Below the pieces are notes generated by a model, which was not told where the DNA came from, did not search any database, and saw nothing but the letters and a program-made list of their open reading frames with translations. A program made the position numbers and the translations under genes. A stretch of 64,000 nt of DNA, taken from contig VXAZ01003882.1 in NCBI GenBank assembly GCA_013399875.1, forward strand, positions 1 through 64,000, given 5' to 3'. Below are positions 10,869 to 24,400 of this stretch, piece by piece. The number at the start of each line of letters is the position of its first letter. Position 1 is the first letter of the stretch. This stretch comes from Gymnorhina tibicen. Taxonomy: Eukaryota > Chordata > Aves > Passeriformes > Artamidae.

Positions 10869-12374
10869 ATAACTTAAATGTGATAGGAAATACGGTGAGT
10901 ACAAATGCCACAAAACTAAAAGAAAAAAAATTAAAAAAAGAAGTAGATACAAAAGGACACCTTGAAAGAATTCAACTGATGGGACAGGTGTAGTATAAAA
11001 ACCATAACATGGCTATTTCACCTTCTGCAAAAAGAGTTTATATCCCTCAGTAAACAAGTAAGCATTTTGCACTGTACAAAATGTACTTCTTTAATTAAAG
11101 GAAGAATATATATATTTATAAATATACAGATATGTACATTCTTGTAACATTCACAGTAAAAGAAACAAACCAAAATGACTCCTGCCTGCCAAAGTGTTTG
11201 GCTCACAAGGTTTCCTTTTGATGTGAACTGTTTGCAATATTTTCTATGTCGTCTATGCAAATTTGGATACTTCAATTGACATCTAAATAGCATTTCATGC
11301 ATAATGAACACAGTACAGGAACACTCTTCTGCTAAATTCTATTCACCTCCTCTGTTAACTTAAGGCTCGTAATCAACAGTTTGAAGCACTCGCTGTCTTT
11401 CATCCTTGCAGTGCAGGGATGGGAGGTGCATTCACTTCCCCCTCTGTTTATTACTGCCTCCGAGGTCCACTTAGTTTGTTCTGTTCTTTATACTGAAATC
11501 ACTCTATAGAAAGTATGCTCTGCTAATTAGAATGTATTAAATCTAATCCTGTCTGCAACTTGCAGGACAAAATGGTTTTGGGGACTCGTGCAATTAGCTG
11601 TATTCACTCCTTCTCAGAATAAATAAATGCACTTTACCTTTTCATTTAGTTTTCAGAAACCTACGTGATTGTTTGATCCCCCTCATGAATCGCTGGATTA
11701 ATGATGGTTTGTTGCTGGAGGGCAAGAGAAGGGAATAAAAGACCAGTGGAGGCATTTAGAATGAGTCACCAAAGTGATGCCTCCTAGGGTTTACATCACG
11801 CTGTTTCTCGAGGCAAAACTTGTAGAACTTTCCCTGTATTTTATTACCAAGACACAACTGAGAAAGCTGAGCAGCCTCTCCTGCCACTGGAGTGTTGCTG
11901 GGGACACTGCATGGCAGCAGACACTTCGCCTCGGGGTTCAAGGGAAAGCTTCTTTGCAGTCCTGCTCAGGTGGCCTCCTGAGTGTCCTTGTTATATATGG
12001 TATCGCACATCTCAAGCTTTCACGACAACTTCAAGGAAGTAAATATAATAGGAAAATATATGCAGATGCCAAATTCTAAAAACCTCACAAGAAGTCTGTT
12101 GAGGCTGAGTAACTGCAATTACATTATTTGTTTAGAACCAGTCAAGAAAGTATTATTCCTCAGCATCCAACTGTTCCATCATGAGCTGCAACGAGGAGCC
12201 AATAGGAACCCTTAAGCTGGATTTTAGATTTTGCTTTTCTTTAAGAAGTCTGTAAATTGCTACATTTGGGAACATTCTCATAGAATTCTTCAAAGTCTTT
12301 CTTCTGCTCCCCACACTGAAGTGCAGCTCCACCCCACTTTAATGCCTATTAAATATTAGCAGGTTCTTTTCCAT
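10863..12374 (-). other. RIPOR2: Probable RIPOR2 3' UTR
   Basis: The stretch from the TAG at 12375-12377 to the candidate hexamer at 10863-10868. No long coding frame is present. It is moderately AT-rich with ATTTA-type motifs. The end is inferred from hexamers only. Confidence 0.45.
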
Positions 12375-12475
12375 CTAAAAAGCTGTGGCAGCTTCAGTTC
12401 CACGGCGGCTTCCAACTTTAACAAATTCCCGGGGAAATTTGTCCAGCTGTTCATATGCCAGTCTCCCATCTTCAC
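12375..12475 (-). CDS. RIPOR2: RIPOR2 last coding exon
   Basis: Completes Gly1035 and encodes residues 1036-1067, starting [16 protein letters not shown] and ending EAATAF then TAG. The C-terminal TAF is shared with human RIPOR2 and RIPOR1. Acceptor TTGCATTCAG. Confidence 0.95.
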
Positions 12476-15400
12476 CTGAATGCAAAATGATACAGCATAA
12501 TAACATATTTATGTTGTCACCCTAGAACATTTAAAATACTGGCTTCTCTGCTGTTAGAATGTACTGATTGGCCAGTAACTTCGACCCTTTCTTAAAATCT
12601 ATCTTGTTAGAAGCAATTTCAGAAATTACTTGGAAAAGTTAAACACGTTCTGAATGTTCAAATTATTTTTTTTTTTTTTCCTCACGTTACTTGCTTGGTT
12701 ATCTAGAGCCAAACAGAAGCAGATGTGGCTCGTATGATTAGATGACAGTATCTGTACACCTGTCTTACTGAATGACCGATGGACCTAAGCTTGTCAAGGT
12801 CTCAGCTGCTGCTGTGATGTACTTGAGGTGAGTGACATTTATCCACTTCAGCCTTGGACAATATAAAGTTTATCCACCTCCCACTTCCTGGCACTTTAAA
12901 GAAGTGAGTCTATCCACATCTTTACTTCTATACTGCTGAAAAAGATGAAGCAGTACGTTTGCTAAATATAATTATGTCTTTCAACCCCTTTTTTCTTAGC
13001 AATTGCCATCTATATACACTTTCATGAAGATAGCATTGAGCCTAATGTGTTGAACTGGCCATTAGGAACCAAAAATGGTCTCTGTGTGTTGTCTAGAAGA
13101 ATGGCGGAACAATCAGAATTTTCAAAAGAGTGCCTGGGCTAGCTGTTTTATAACCTGAGCAATAACATGTCCAACAACATACTGAATTCCTGCTGAAGTG
13201 GTGAATGAAAGAGGGCATATTTGAAGAGTTTGCATAACTAAAATCACACAAGGACACACCCCCACAGAGGAGAAATTCATGCCTAGTCAAAAGGCCAGAA
13301 AAACACAATTTTTCTGTGCCACTGAAGTACTGATGCCCTGAAACTGTGCATATTAATTATCAATTATTTCTGTTTCTCAACTTCTCCTTTGCTATCTTTC
13401 CTTTTTTACTTCACCCTCCACACTCACACAATTCAATTTCTTTTTGGCTCATTTTCAAAATGAATGATTTTTAAGAATTTGTATTTTCTGACCTGTTTGA
13501 GTCACTATGTAAAGTTTTGTTTCAATTTAGAGTCTCACATTTGCATAACTCAGGTGTCTCCACACTGCTCTGTTAAAAAATAAAATTAAGTACTGCTCTA
13601 AACCAGGCAACTCACCAAGGGAGAGCAGGGTTTCAGATGCCACTTTTCTGATTTCTTCATTGTCAGACTGGCAGAGCGTGACCAGCATTTTAATGCTCTC
13701 AGTAGCCTGGGAAGTGCAAAAAGAACTGCATTAGCACCACACACTACACTCTGGGGTTTTGCCACAACCTTGCATGGAAATAATAACCATCTTCTGCATT
13801 GCTCTTCCCACTCCAAGCCTCCAAGTCCTCCAAGGACTTCGGTGGAGACAGAAGGAATGGGGTTTCCCTGGGGGGAAGCATTTGGAGGAGGCGTATTTTC
13901 TGCTGCTGGTGTGGACCCTTTCTAATTTTCCTACCCTATGCACTACATACATAAATCTGGCAGACCAGCTATGTCTGCCACTTCTGACTGTAGGATGGGT
14001 GATGGGCTGTGGACCAAGGCCATAAAAGTTCCAAGGTAAGGGTACAGCAGGGAAATGAACAGCAGCCAGGGGCCTTGGGAATGGGTTTCCTGTAAAGCAT
14101 ATCAAGTCTGTGGTCAGCAATATTTCCATACTTCTGCCTTGCCTCTGCTATTTTGGGAAGAAAGCAAGGAATAATCCTGTTCTCTGATATGAAAATGTCA
14201 GGTCTTTGGGGAGAGCAGCTGAGCTAGTGTCTCTGGCTGGCAATTTAATACTACAAGAGAGATGAGCGAAAGGAAGGGCAGGTACTGCCCCAGTGTGACA
14301 CCTGAAAGGGGCACTGAGCCACAGAGTCATTATTTGTATGAGCCCTGTCAATCCAAGGGGCACAGGTCTGGTCTACATGCTCTGAATGAGGGCTTTGCTA
14401 CCAAAGCCATTAAATCTCACCACCTTGGCTTCAGTGTGGTCGCTTGCGTGTGACTCGGGGTAAATCTGCGCTGGGTGCACGCTGGTGACTCCAGCTTGAA
14501 TGCTTGTGAGTGATGGGGCTGCAGCAACACAGAGCTTGCTGCAATCTGAAAAACCCCTCAGAGATTCAGTGGGACCTTGTGCAACCGATGTGGATTGAAC
14601 TGCCTCCCATCTACCCCATCCACAGCCACCTATCCACTGTAGTATTTCCATCTCTGAAGTAGTAACTTCCAGCTTCAGCCTTTTCTTTGAAGATCCCAAA
14701 TGATGATACTTCCCCTCAGTAGCTTTTTTCCCCAGCCACTGCCCTTCTCACTATTCAAGACTCACTGGAAGTACACTGCTCAAGTTAAACTTGTCTAGCT
14801 CCAGTCCCCACCACTGGTTTCTAGTCTGAATTTTCCTGAGCAATCAAAAACCCCCCTGCACCCTGCATGCAGCAGAGATGTGATGTCCCTCACCATTGCC
14901 TCTCAGGGATGCCTGCTAGCTTCTCATTTAAGGGAAAAGTTTTTTCATATTTAAACAATATTGGATTATGTACTGGATGGCATGAGTTGTGACGGGGATG
15001 AAGTTACAGTTTAGAGCTGTCCTCCAGGGGACAGATTAGAGGCAGAAATTGTCAGTGTAAAGTGCGTCTGTCTCATGGAACACATTTTTTGCCCCAGTGT
15101 CCCGTACCAGCCAGGCTTGGGTAGCTGCTGTCTCCCATCCCATCTATACAACCAAAACAGAAGTGCATTTCCCATCCTGTCATAGGCTAGAGGGCAAAGA
15201 TGGTACCAGATGCTATCTGAAGCTGTAGTGCCCAGATGTACCAGTTATTTGTCACAAAACAAGCTGTGATCTCTCTTTTCTGCTTCTGCAACTCACATGC
15301 ATTAGAGCTAATTTTATCCTGGGAAAGCATTTCTTTATCCTTCTCAGTCAGTGCTTTACAGATGAATTTTTTTTCTCTGTAAAGTGGAACTAAGTCTCCT

Positions 15401-18400
15401 GAAGTCAATATGAGAGGGAGGAAAAGATGATATGCAAAAGATTAAACTTTGCCAAGGTCACAGAGCCCAGGTGTTTGTGGTTTAGAAGCTTCTAAACCAT
15501 TCTCTTTATCTGAAAAAGGATGGAGCACAGCAACACAAAACAAAAACACTACTGCTGCTGTTTTTGCAATTTCTATTTTGTTGTTTGTACCCATCAGATG
15601 TCCTTTCTGTAAAGCAAAGCCAAGCACCACCATGTATTCCTTGTCTCTTACCTTGAGGTATCTTAGAGCCAAGCAAGCTGCTTTCTGCAGCTGGAGGTTG
15701 GGCTGGGTTAGTGCTTCACAGTAATAAATCAAGGCCTGAAAACAGATAGAGAAGAATTGAGCAATGAAAACATCTGTGCCTCCATGGAGCAGAAGGGTGG
15801 AGCATGGAGGTATTGCTACCCTGTTAAAGGGAGAGCAGTTGCAGCCTGCCTCCCTGGCAGTGAGCGTGTGGGATGGGATGGTACAGTTAACCAGGGGGGG
15901 ATAATTCCCTCAGCAGATCCAGGCCAGATCACAAATCACAGATTAGTAGTGTCAGGCCAGCTTTTGGTGAGGAAAAGTTCACGTTAAGTGAGATGCACAA
16001 TCTGGCACCTTTGAAGGCCTTTCACCATACGTCACAAAAGAGCTCTGAATGCACCTTGGAGTCTAAGTATCTCAAGAGCCGGCCCTTGAGACGGTCTCTT
16101 TAATGTAGGGATAATAATGAACTAGTTGGTATAGACTCCAGGGAGACTTAATAATGATTACAATGTTTGCATGAGCTGCTAGACCAGTTTACTGCTTGGC
16201 CCTAGAAACTAGTAGCTACTCCTGAGCAGCAAATCTCAGCAGCACTCAGCTGTGCAGTGAACTCATCTGCAGCATAAGGCTGCATAATACCCTCACAGAA
16301 GGCACACTGTGGTCCTTCCTGCAGGCAGTGGACCAGGTACCAGCTACACATGCCTGTTCCAGGAGGTCATATATTCCCTGAGATGCTGCCGCCAGGAAGC
16401 TGGGGATGGAGAAGGATGGTATGAAATGCCAAGAGGCTGCAAAAATGGAAGGTGAAGTAGGAGGCAAGCAAAGTAGGGACTGGCTTGATAGAGAAGAAAA
16501 GTGAAGAGTGAGCTCCTTTTTCTCCTCCCTTTGCCTTCCTTCTACCACTCTTCCTCTTCCAGCTGCCTTTTCTATTGCTCTTTCCCAACAGAGAACAAGG
16601 ATAGTAGGTGAAGAACTGCCATGTAAGGGCAGAAGGCAACCCCTAATTCCTTCTTACTCCTCCTTCTCCCCTCTGTTGAACCTGGCCCTGCTTATTGCTT
16701 TTGGTATCAGTGATAGACTCAAATCTTAGTTCTCATAGCTGAGCTGTGTTTGCTCAAGGCAGTCTATCCCGTCCGGAAATGGTGGGAAGTCCCATAGATG
16801 GCAGACTCCTTTGGAAAAAAAAAAAAATAGAATTCTGAGACCTACATCTTTGCGTGCTGGTGATGCTGGGGACTGTTACCTTGAAGCCTTGGACTGAAGC
16901 CAAGTCTGAGACAGGGCAGCAGAAATGCTGAAGTGTGGAAGATAGCTGGAGAGCACAGCACTCAGTAAGTATTTGCAGTTTTGGTTAGTACCTGTTTACT
17001 GTAATGACAGGTAGAAGCAGACTGGCATAAAGACAGAAACAGACCTGCATATGTGCAGAAAAATTAGACAGGATATCCCTCTGGATCAGTTTACATCAAG
17101 CTTGGAGCAGTTATTTTATATGCACAGATATTTGAGGTAGAAAAAAGTCATGATGACACAGGTCTCTCATGCGACAGGTGATTTTCTGCCACTTACCTTC
17201 TCCCTGAAGTGCCTGTTTTCTGCAGTTGCTGTCAGAAGTGATGCCACAGTCTCACTGACTTCATTTTTATTTTCATTGAGAAGTAAAGCCAAAGCTCTCA
17301 AAACTTCTTGCTGTGGTGGAAGGTTATTGGAGTTTATTTTGGACACATTTTGCTGCAGTTTTCCATCTTTCACTGACTGCAGCACCTGAACCACAGATGC
17401 TAGAAGTGCAAGAAAAAGGTCCGTGTTACTTACTTTATCCTCTCGGTATTTTGGATTGTTCCTTTCCTTGCTAGCAGTCCTTGATTTATACTACACACAC
17501 TCAGGATATGAAAAAAATCCCCATCTGAGCAACTGCAGCATGGCAGTGTGTCCGCATGGGGAATTGTCTAGGCTTTAAGCTGGGCCAGTTTCTCAGACAT
17601 TCTTCAAGGGTGGAGATGAGTCAATGGGCTCTGTGGGATTTTGCAGCACTTAGGCCTACCAGACCTAAAGGCCTACCTGTCACATCTCTGCTTTCTGCTG
17701 GAAGATGTCAATTCTCGGTCTAACAACTGAAACCAAATATCCTTGCTAGTGTATTGACTTCCACAGCATCTTTGTGAGAGCTTTTCCTGGATAGATTGAT
17801 GTCTGCCAACAAGAGCCAGGGCTAGTATGTTTCAGAGGTGAGTTGAAATGCCATTTTGTTTCCAGGCTTTTGAGCAAAAGCTCCCTAGTATGCTCAAATA
17901 AAAAGGAAAACTAGGCAAGGTTCCTCAAAATCCCTCTCAAACAGAGAAGAAAACTTGGCTTGCCAGAGACTGCAGTCCAGCACACTTTGTGCAGTGTCTG
18001 CTTCTCTCTTTAGCTCTTGGTGGCAGAGCCTGCAAAACTCTGAGGTGCTGTGATCTCTTGGTTCCTGAGAATTACTCAGCACTTCAGGTGTCTCCATAAC
18101 AGATGGTGACAGACCAAGACATCATCCAAGCTGTGGGCACAGAAAACTTCCCAGACCTTGGGCTCAGCCCACCACCATCAGCCATTTCCTAAAAACAATG
18201 CTTTCAAAACAGTTTTTTCCTATTTGAATGTGGAAATAGAAATGACTGGGTCTATCTGCATTGGCTCCTTTCCCTTGACACGTACAACAGTTCAGGTGCA
18301 TTCACTTAGCAGCCAGGGCACTTGTCTCTTTTCTCTCCTTTTGCAAAATCAGCCTCGACTGCTTTGTGTTGAGTGCAGAAGGACAGGGATGTACTCCCTA

Positions 18401-21400
18401 ATTAGCCAGCAGATTTTATATACCCTACCTTCTTTTGCAAGCTGTAGTAAATAGCTTCCAAGGTCATTGACACTGTGGCTGGCAAAGTAGTTGTAATACT
18501 GAAAGACAGTAATGGTCTCGGAGGACATGCTGGAGTAGAGGACAGGCTCGGTCCGGTCCAGGATCTGAGAGACCAGGATCCTAAAGACTGCAGGCAGCCA
18601 TGGACAAAGGGACACGTTAGTGAGAGCAAAAGCTGCTGGCAAAATTACGCAGTCCACTTGAAAACCAGAAAGAAAGAACTGCATCTGCAAACCCAGGTAC
18701 TTCCCAATGTTTCTAAACTCAGCTGTGGTTAGGTTAGAAGCTGGACAGGCCTTCTCCCTGCCTAGGTCTCATGACCAGAGAATATCTTTGTAAGGATGAA
18801 CCTCTGCCAGTTTACAGATGGCTAGTGCAGCTTCCTGTGCAGTCCATAGAGCATCACTGCCACCTAAACAATATCCTGAATTGTAAGCCCCTCTCTACAT
18901 GCACTGCCTGTTGCACCTCCACAGTGCCACTGAGGCAGGGGAGACGTGCACAGAGGCGGGATTTGGCTTTGCTATTTTTTATGTTCCTGCACGAGTGTGT
19001 GGCATGCAGAAAGCTGGTCTGAGGCAGTGTCTGTGAGAGCTGCGGCATGGAGCAGGAAGGAGAACACTGCCTGCGTAGGTATCGGCAGTGCAGGTGCCCA
19101 CACCTGGGCAAATCAGCCTCCATCCCCATTGTGTCCAAGGGAGAGCTAGTCAGTACAGCTGGAGTTTGAGGTGTGGTACATCCCACTCAAGGTAAGTACC
19201 TGTGCTCAGACAAACTCACTTGAATGTGGATTAATTTCACCTCCGTGCACTGTAATGGGATATGGACATTATACAGATACACAAAATTAGGTGCAAGGAT
19301 TCCTGCTTCACTGAATCGCTTGCAAACCTGTATTTGTGAATAGACTTACTTTCTGGCTAGCTTATAAACCTCACCTTTTTCTCCTAGTATGATCTGATTA
19401 TTTGGGGCCAAACTGCTTCAAGATTTGTAGCATTAGTTTTCAAACAAGATCTTGGAGCTGTGGCCAAACAGATCTCCAAGGGGTTGGAAAACAAAGCTCA
19501 GTACATTTCAACTGTTCTCATCAGTACATCAGTACATCAACTGTTCTCCATTTTGATGGCTGACACAATTTTCTGCAGCCATTTGTACCTGTTTCTGCAA
19601 GTCCTGGACACTCTTCATTCACAGTGGTGGCAAAATTGATATCCAGCTGCTTCATCATCTTGTCTGCAGAGGTGTGATACACTCCTGAAGGACCAGTACA
19701 CTTCATCCAGAAAGCCAGCAGTGACAGCTTCTTGTGGAACTCTGGAATTGCTGGAGAAGACAAAATGAATGATGAAACAAAGCCATGCTGGAAGCATCGA
19801 AATTGAGAGGAGAAAAAATGGTAAGAGTGGAAGAAATCACACCCTATCCCACTGATGGACAGTTACTGTTTGCTGGGTCTCCCTGAACCATTACCTTCAC
19901 AGAGCATGACCATGTGCTCACCCCAGGTTTGTAACAAGTTTTTCCTGTTGTCCATGGTAATGTGAGAAAATTTGCTCCTGATCCAGTGCTTGGCACTGAT
20001 GTCTCTTCCTTTTACATAGCACAAAATACTAGGGGAACACCACAAATGGTCTGCACAAGTTTGGTCCCTGTCCTAGCACTGTTCTGTGGCCTCAAGTAGG
20101 TCACTCAATTTTTGCCTCAATTTTCTGATATAGTAAATACACCTTGTAGCATTTACCCATCCTACTAGAGTGTACATGAAAGTAACTATGTGTTTGTCAA
20201 ACTCTTACAAGTATTAAAATAGGTGCAAAAAGAAAAACAACTAAGTAGTTCTCCATAGAAATGACTAAAAATGACAATGTTCAAGGAGTTGTATTATGCC
20301 TCTGATATTATAATGCAAATCCTGCCTTTCCTCAGGAAAGAAAGGTGGAAGAAGAATTTAGGTCTTCAGAGGTGGTAGCATCCCCACCCCATCAAACCAA
20401 AGACATCTGTCCATCTTCTGCACATCAAGCTGGAGAAGAAGTCCGTTCTCTTCTCACTTGCATATTTCTGGATACCAGTGCTAAGGACAGATGCAGGTGA
20501 CACCTGCCTGGCTGTGGTGACCGCTGCACCTCCTGGTGACCCGGAGCCAGCCCTTGCTACAGTGGCATCTCCTGCACCACTGGTGAGCTCTGCACAGCGA
20601 TTATTTCAGCGGACACACATGCCAAACAAACCCTTGTCAAAAGGAAACCTCCTAAGCTCTTACCATCAGTAAGAGAGGTGATGTTTCCCAAGTTCTCAGT
20701 GCTGATCTCCGCAATATTCTCCATCACGAGGATCTGCCTGGACAGCTTATCCAGGAGGTCTCTTGTCACGAATGGTGTTTTACTGGAGAACACAATTTGC
20801 TGGTGGAGAGAAATGGGAAGAGACAAAAAGGAGACATTGAACCAAAAAAAAACCCCAGCCTCAGAAAAAAACAAACTCCAAAACACCTCAAGTGCTATGA
20901 CAAATTCATTGTCTGGAACCACAGGATCTCCTTAACTTAAGATTAGTCTTTGGGATATTTTTTGGTCCTGGTTGATATGCATCATTTCTTGTACCTTCAA
21001 TATCTACATCTAGATCCAGACACCTGAATATCCAAGCAGCCATTTGCATAAGTTCTAATTTATACACTCTACAAAGCTAAAGAAACCTGTCACCATAAGA
21101 CTTAAAGCCAGACAAGAATATTAGTGTGACTTTCACACAACATAGGCTGTAGACTTTCAGGACATCCCCACATAGAGGAAGACCACAGGTTGCTGTTTCT
21201 CCACTCCATTTCAGCTCTGATCAATTACTTAGGTGCCTTTATTAATTTTATTAATTAATTATCTGTTGCTAATACTTCCTACTGCTGCTATCTGCATCTT
21301 CTTCAGCAGTAAATAATGTTCATATCAAATCGGCTCTGTGTGTAGACATAGTTCAAGTTCACCTCACTCAGCTGTGTATTTACTGTGTACTCTTGTATTG

Positions 21401-24400
21401 AAACCAAAAACCTCCATTTTTCTCATAGTTGTGAGTCAGCAGAGCTTCCAGCCCACCACTAAGGGTGCTGGAATCAGGCTCACGCTCTATTGCTTCAGTG
21501 AGCCTTTGGGAAAATAAAGCTAATTATATCTCAGATCGAAGAACAAAATAATTGTAAAGAGGAAGCTGCAGCATGTTTTGATTTGTCAAGAAAGCCCTGA
21601 TGCCCTCACTTACTGGATGTTTAAATTCACATTTGCTATGCATGGGCTCCGGAAAAAAAAAACCTACAGAAAAATTCCTCTAGTTGTGAGCATGAATAGA
21701 CAATTTTGATGTTCCAGGGGGGGTTTCTCATGCTGCCTTAACTGTGTCTGTTGCAGACAGAATTTCTCTGCCTCATGTCCAAAAATTCATTTCTCCCCTT
21801 GAACACTGCAGCCTCACCTGGGGCTCAGTTAAACAGTGGGGACAGGGTTTTATCTCTGAAGACATGGGCTGCTTTAAATGGGGACTGACTCCACTGAGGA
21901 CCTCCCAGCGAAGCCAGCAGGAGTTTATAACCTGGAGCATGGTCCCCCCTGTCACCCACTGCCCTGCCCCTCAGCCCTCCTGGGCAGCTCCTGCCAAGTG
22001 CCTCACAGTTCACATACCACGTCTGCTCCAAAACGGGCCAGGATGGAAACGATGGAGGCACTTCTGGCTGGGGTGAGGGGGTCACCATCCTGCCCCAGCA
22101 TGGTGTCTGTCCCAGCCCTGCACCCCCACTGCCTCGCAGGACCTTGCCAGCCTGCTTGTACCCATGCTGCAGGCAGGAATGACTGTAAAAGATATGCCCC
22201 GAACGAGGCAGGCCTGGTACCTGAATGAGCTGGGTGCAATACTGCAAGTGCTTAACTATGGTTATATCGAGGCTGTCGTTGCCTGTGGTCAGGGGCAGAG
22301 GGCTGCCAGCCACGCTGGTGCCCACGCCCGTGTCCTCGGTGAGGGCTTCGCTCAGGTGGCCTCTGGCTTCTGGGTGCTCCGTCCTGTAACTGGGGAGGAG
22401 GGAGGAAGGAGGTCAGTGCAGGGCCGGCTGCTGCCACAGCAGACACACACACACACCCCCCCACACCCACACAAGGTGATGAGCAAAGAGCACGGCAGAA
22501 GAGCTGAAAGCACCCAGAAACCTGGCGATGAGCACATCACATCACAAAAGAGCAGGGCTGCCCTGGTTGGGTGCAGGAGGGACATACCCATCTAGGGGAC
22601 AGACCTGTCCCCTGACTGGCTTGCCTTGAGTGATGTGATGCCCTCAACAGCAAGTTTTGTTAACCCGTGGTTACTGTCCCTTGTTGGTGACAGCTTTCTC
22701 CCATCTGTGATGAATCACCTGCCCAGTCACTCTGGATTAAGCACCATGACAATCTGTACCTTCTCAAGCACTCAGCTGCCAGGAACAGCTCTGTGCTTTC
22801 AGAGTCCTCCTGCTGCCAAATTTAAGGCTCATTGCAAAAGGAAAGGAAAACCACTGCTGAAGTAAGAAACATGATGTTTTCATATGCAGTTTTAGACATA
22901 ATGTGTACAGCTGACTTTGCCAATTGTTTCTGCAAGAGTGTAGAGCTAGTCTTACTGTGTTTTAAATCATTATTTCCAATATTGTCTTGCTGTACAAATG
23001 ATCCTCCCTGTGTTTAAATGCAAAGCCTGAGGTCAGTCCCCAGATGGCAAGTATGTTTGGCTGCAAGTTCAGAAGTTTCAACACTTGCAATCTTTACACT
23101 GAGTCACACACTTACACATCTAAAAATGGAAGCGGGAATCTGCACTGTCTGGGGATGAGCCAGAGGGGGGAAAAAAGAAATTTCAATTTCTATTTTAACT
23201 GGTTGAAGCTAGATCCTTAAATCAGTACAGACCGGACTGAGGTCAGAGTGCCAGTTTAGCAAGCAACACAATTTCCCAAATTTTTTTTCCCACCAAGTCT
23301 TATTCTGGAATGAGGACATGAGATGATGGGAACTGCATGGTGGTTGCTTGTTGCACTCAAACTGCTTTTAGCAAGCTGTGAGTAGTATAGCTCCCTGGTT
23401 GGAAAGCACAGGGTGTGAGGGAACAGTGTTCCTTTCTTTTTTTCCAGCTCTAGTGCCGCTTACGTGCCTGCTGGGCATCGTGTCAGCTCAAAGGATGCAA
23501 ACATGCTTTTAAGATCTAATGATTGAAGCACAGCATCTTAAAGTCACACAACAATGGCAGGCCACGGCACAACACCACAGCTTTTTTGTTTTCTCTTTTT
23601 TTGCTTTTTTTTTTTCTCAGAAAGACCAAAAGTGATGAAAGAAGGGCAGGTAACACGCAGGGCCATGAACAGAGTACCAGTCATCACTCTTACATTCCAA
23701 AGGAAACCTACATCATGCTGCTTAAATCTGGCCCTGTGTTATTGTTACTGACAAGCTTAATCCACTGCAAAGACTCATTCGGCTAGAGAGAAAAGACAAA
23801 GGGAGGGGGGAAAAACCACAGAGGAATTAGTAATTACATCCAAGGAAAGCCAGGTCCAAACCTATGTCAAGGAAGAGGCTCTGCCAGTATTGATGTCAGC
23901 TTAATTTAATTTACCCTTTTCCTCTGGAGGACAGATTGCATATATTTGAACAGGGGAAAAAAAACTGGTCCTGGAAACTAAAGATTTTGAATGCAGCAGC
24001 CATGGGGAGCCCTCTGACCCTAAAACTCATCAAGGATTAGTCAGTCTTCCTTGAATAAATTGTGCACCAGGATCCCCTGTTAGCGACAAAGAGCCAGGGT
24101 GTCAGTTTGGCGTAAGCGCAGCTGGCAGGTACTACAAACTTACCTATTCTTCTCAATCTCAGTATCTGAAAATACCGAGTCTGCACCTCCTCCACCATTA
24201 CAAACCTCCACACCACCACCATCCTCATCATCAAAGTCAGAGGTGTTCAGGAAATCAAAGCTTTCTAAAGCACTTTCAACTGTTAGACTTAAACTGGAGG
24301 ACCTGCTTCGGCTTACTGCTGGCTTGCACTGCAAAGGCAGAATGAACCAATGAAAACCCCAGGTATTAGCTACTACAGAAAGATAAGAAAAAAAAAAAGG

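Noticed and set aside
13731..14129. 132-aa - strand ORF
   Set aside because: Intronic in RIPOR2, no similarity to the family and no need for an extra exon, since flanking phases already match.
21825..22325. 166-aa - strand ORF
   Set aside because: Only its upstream end is real: it is the RIPOR2 exon 22221-22389 read through its donor into intron.
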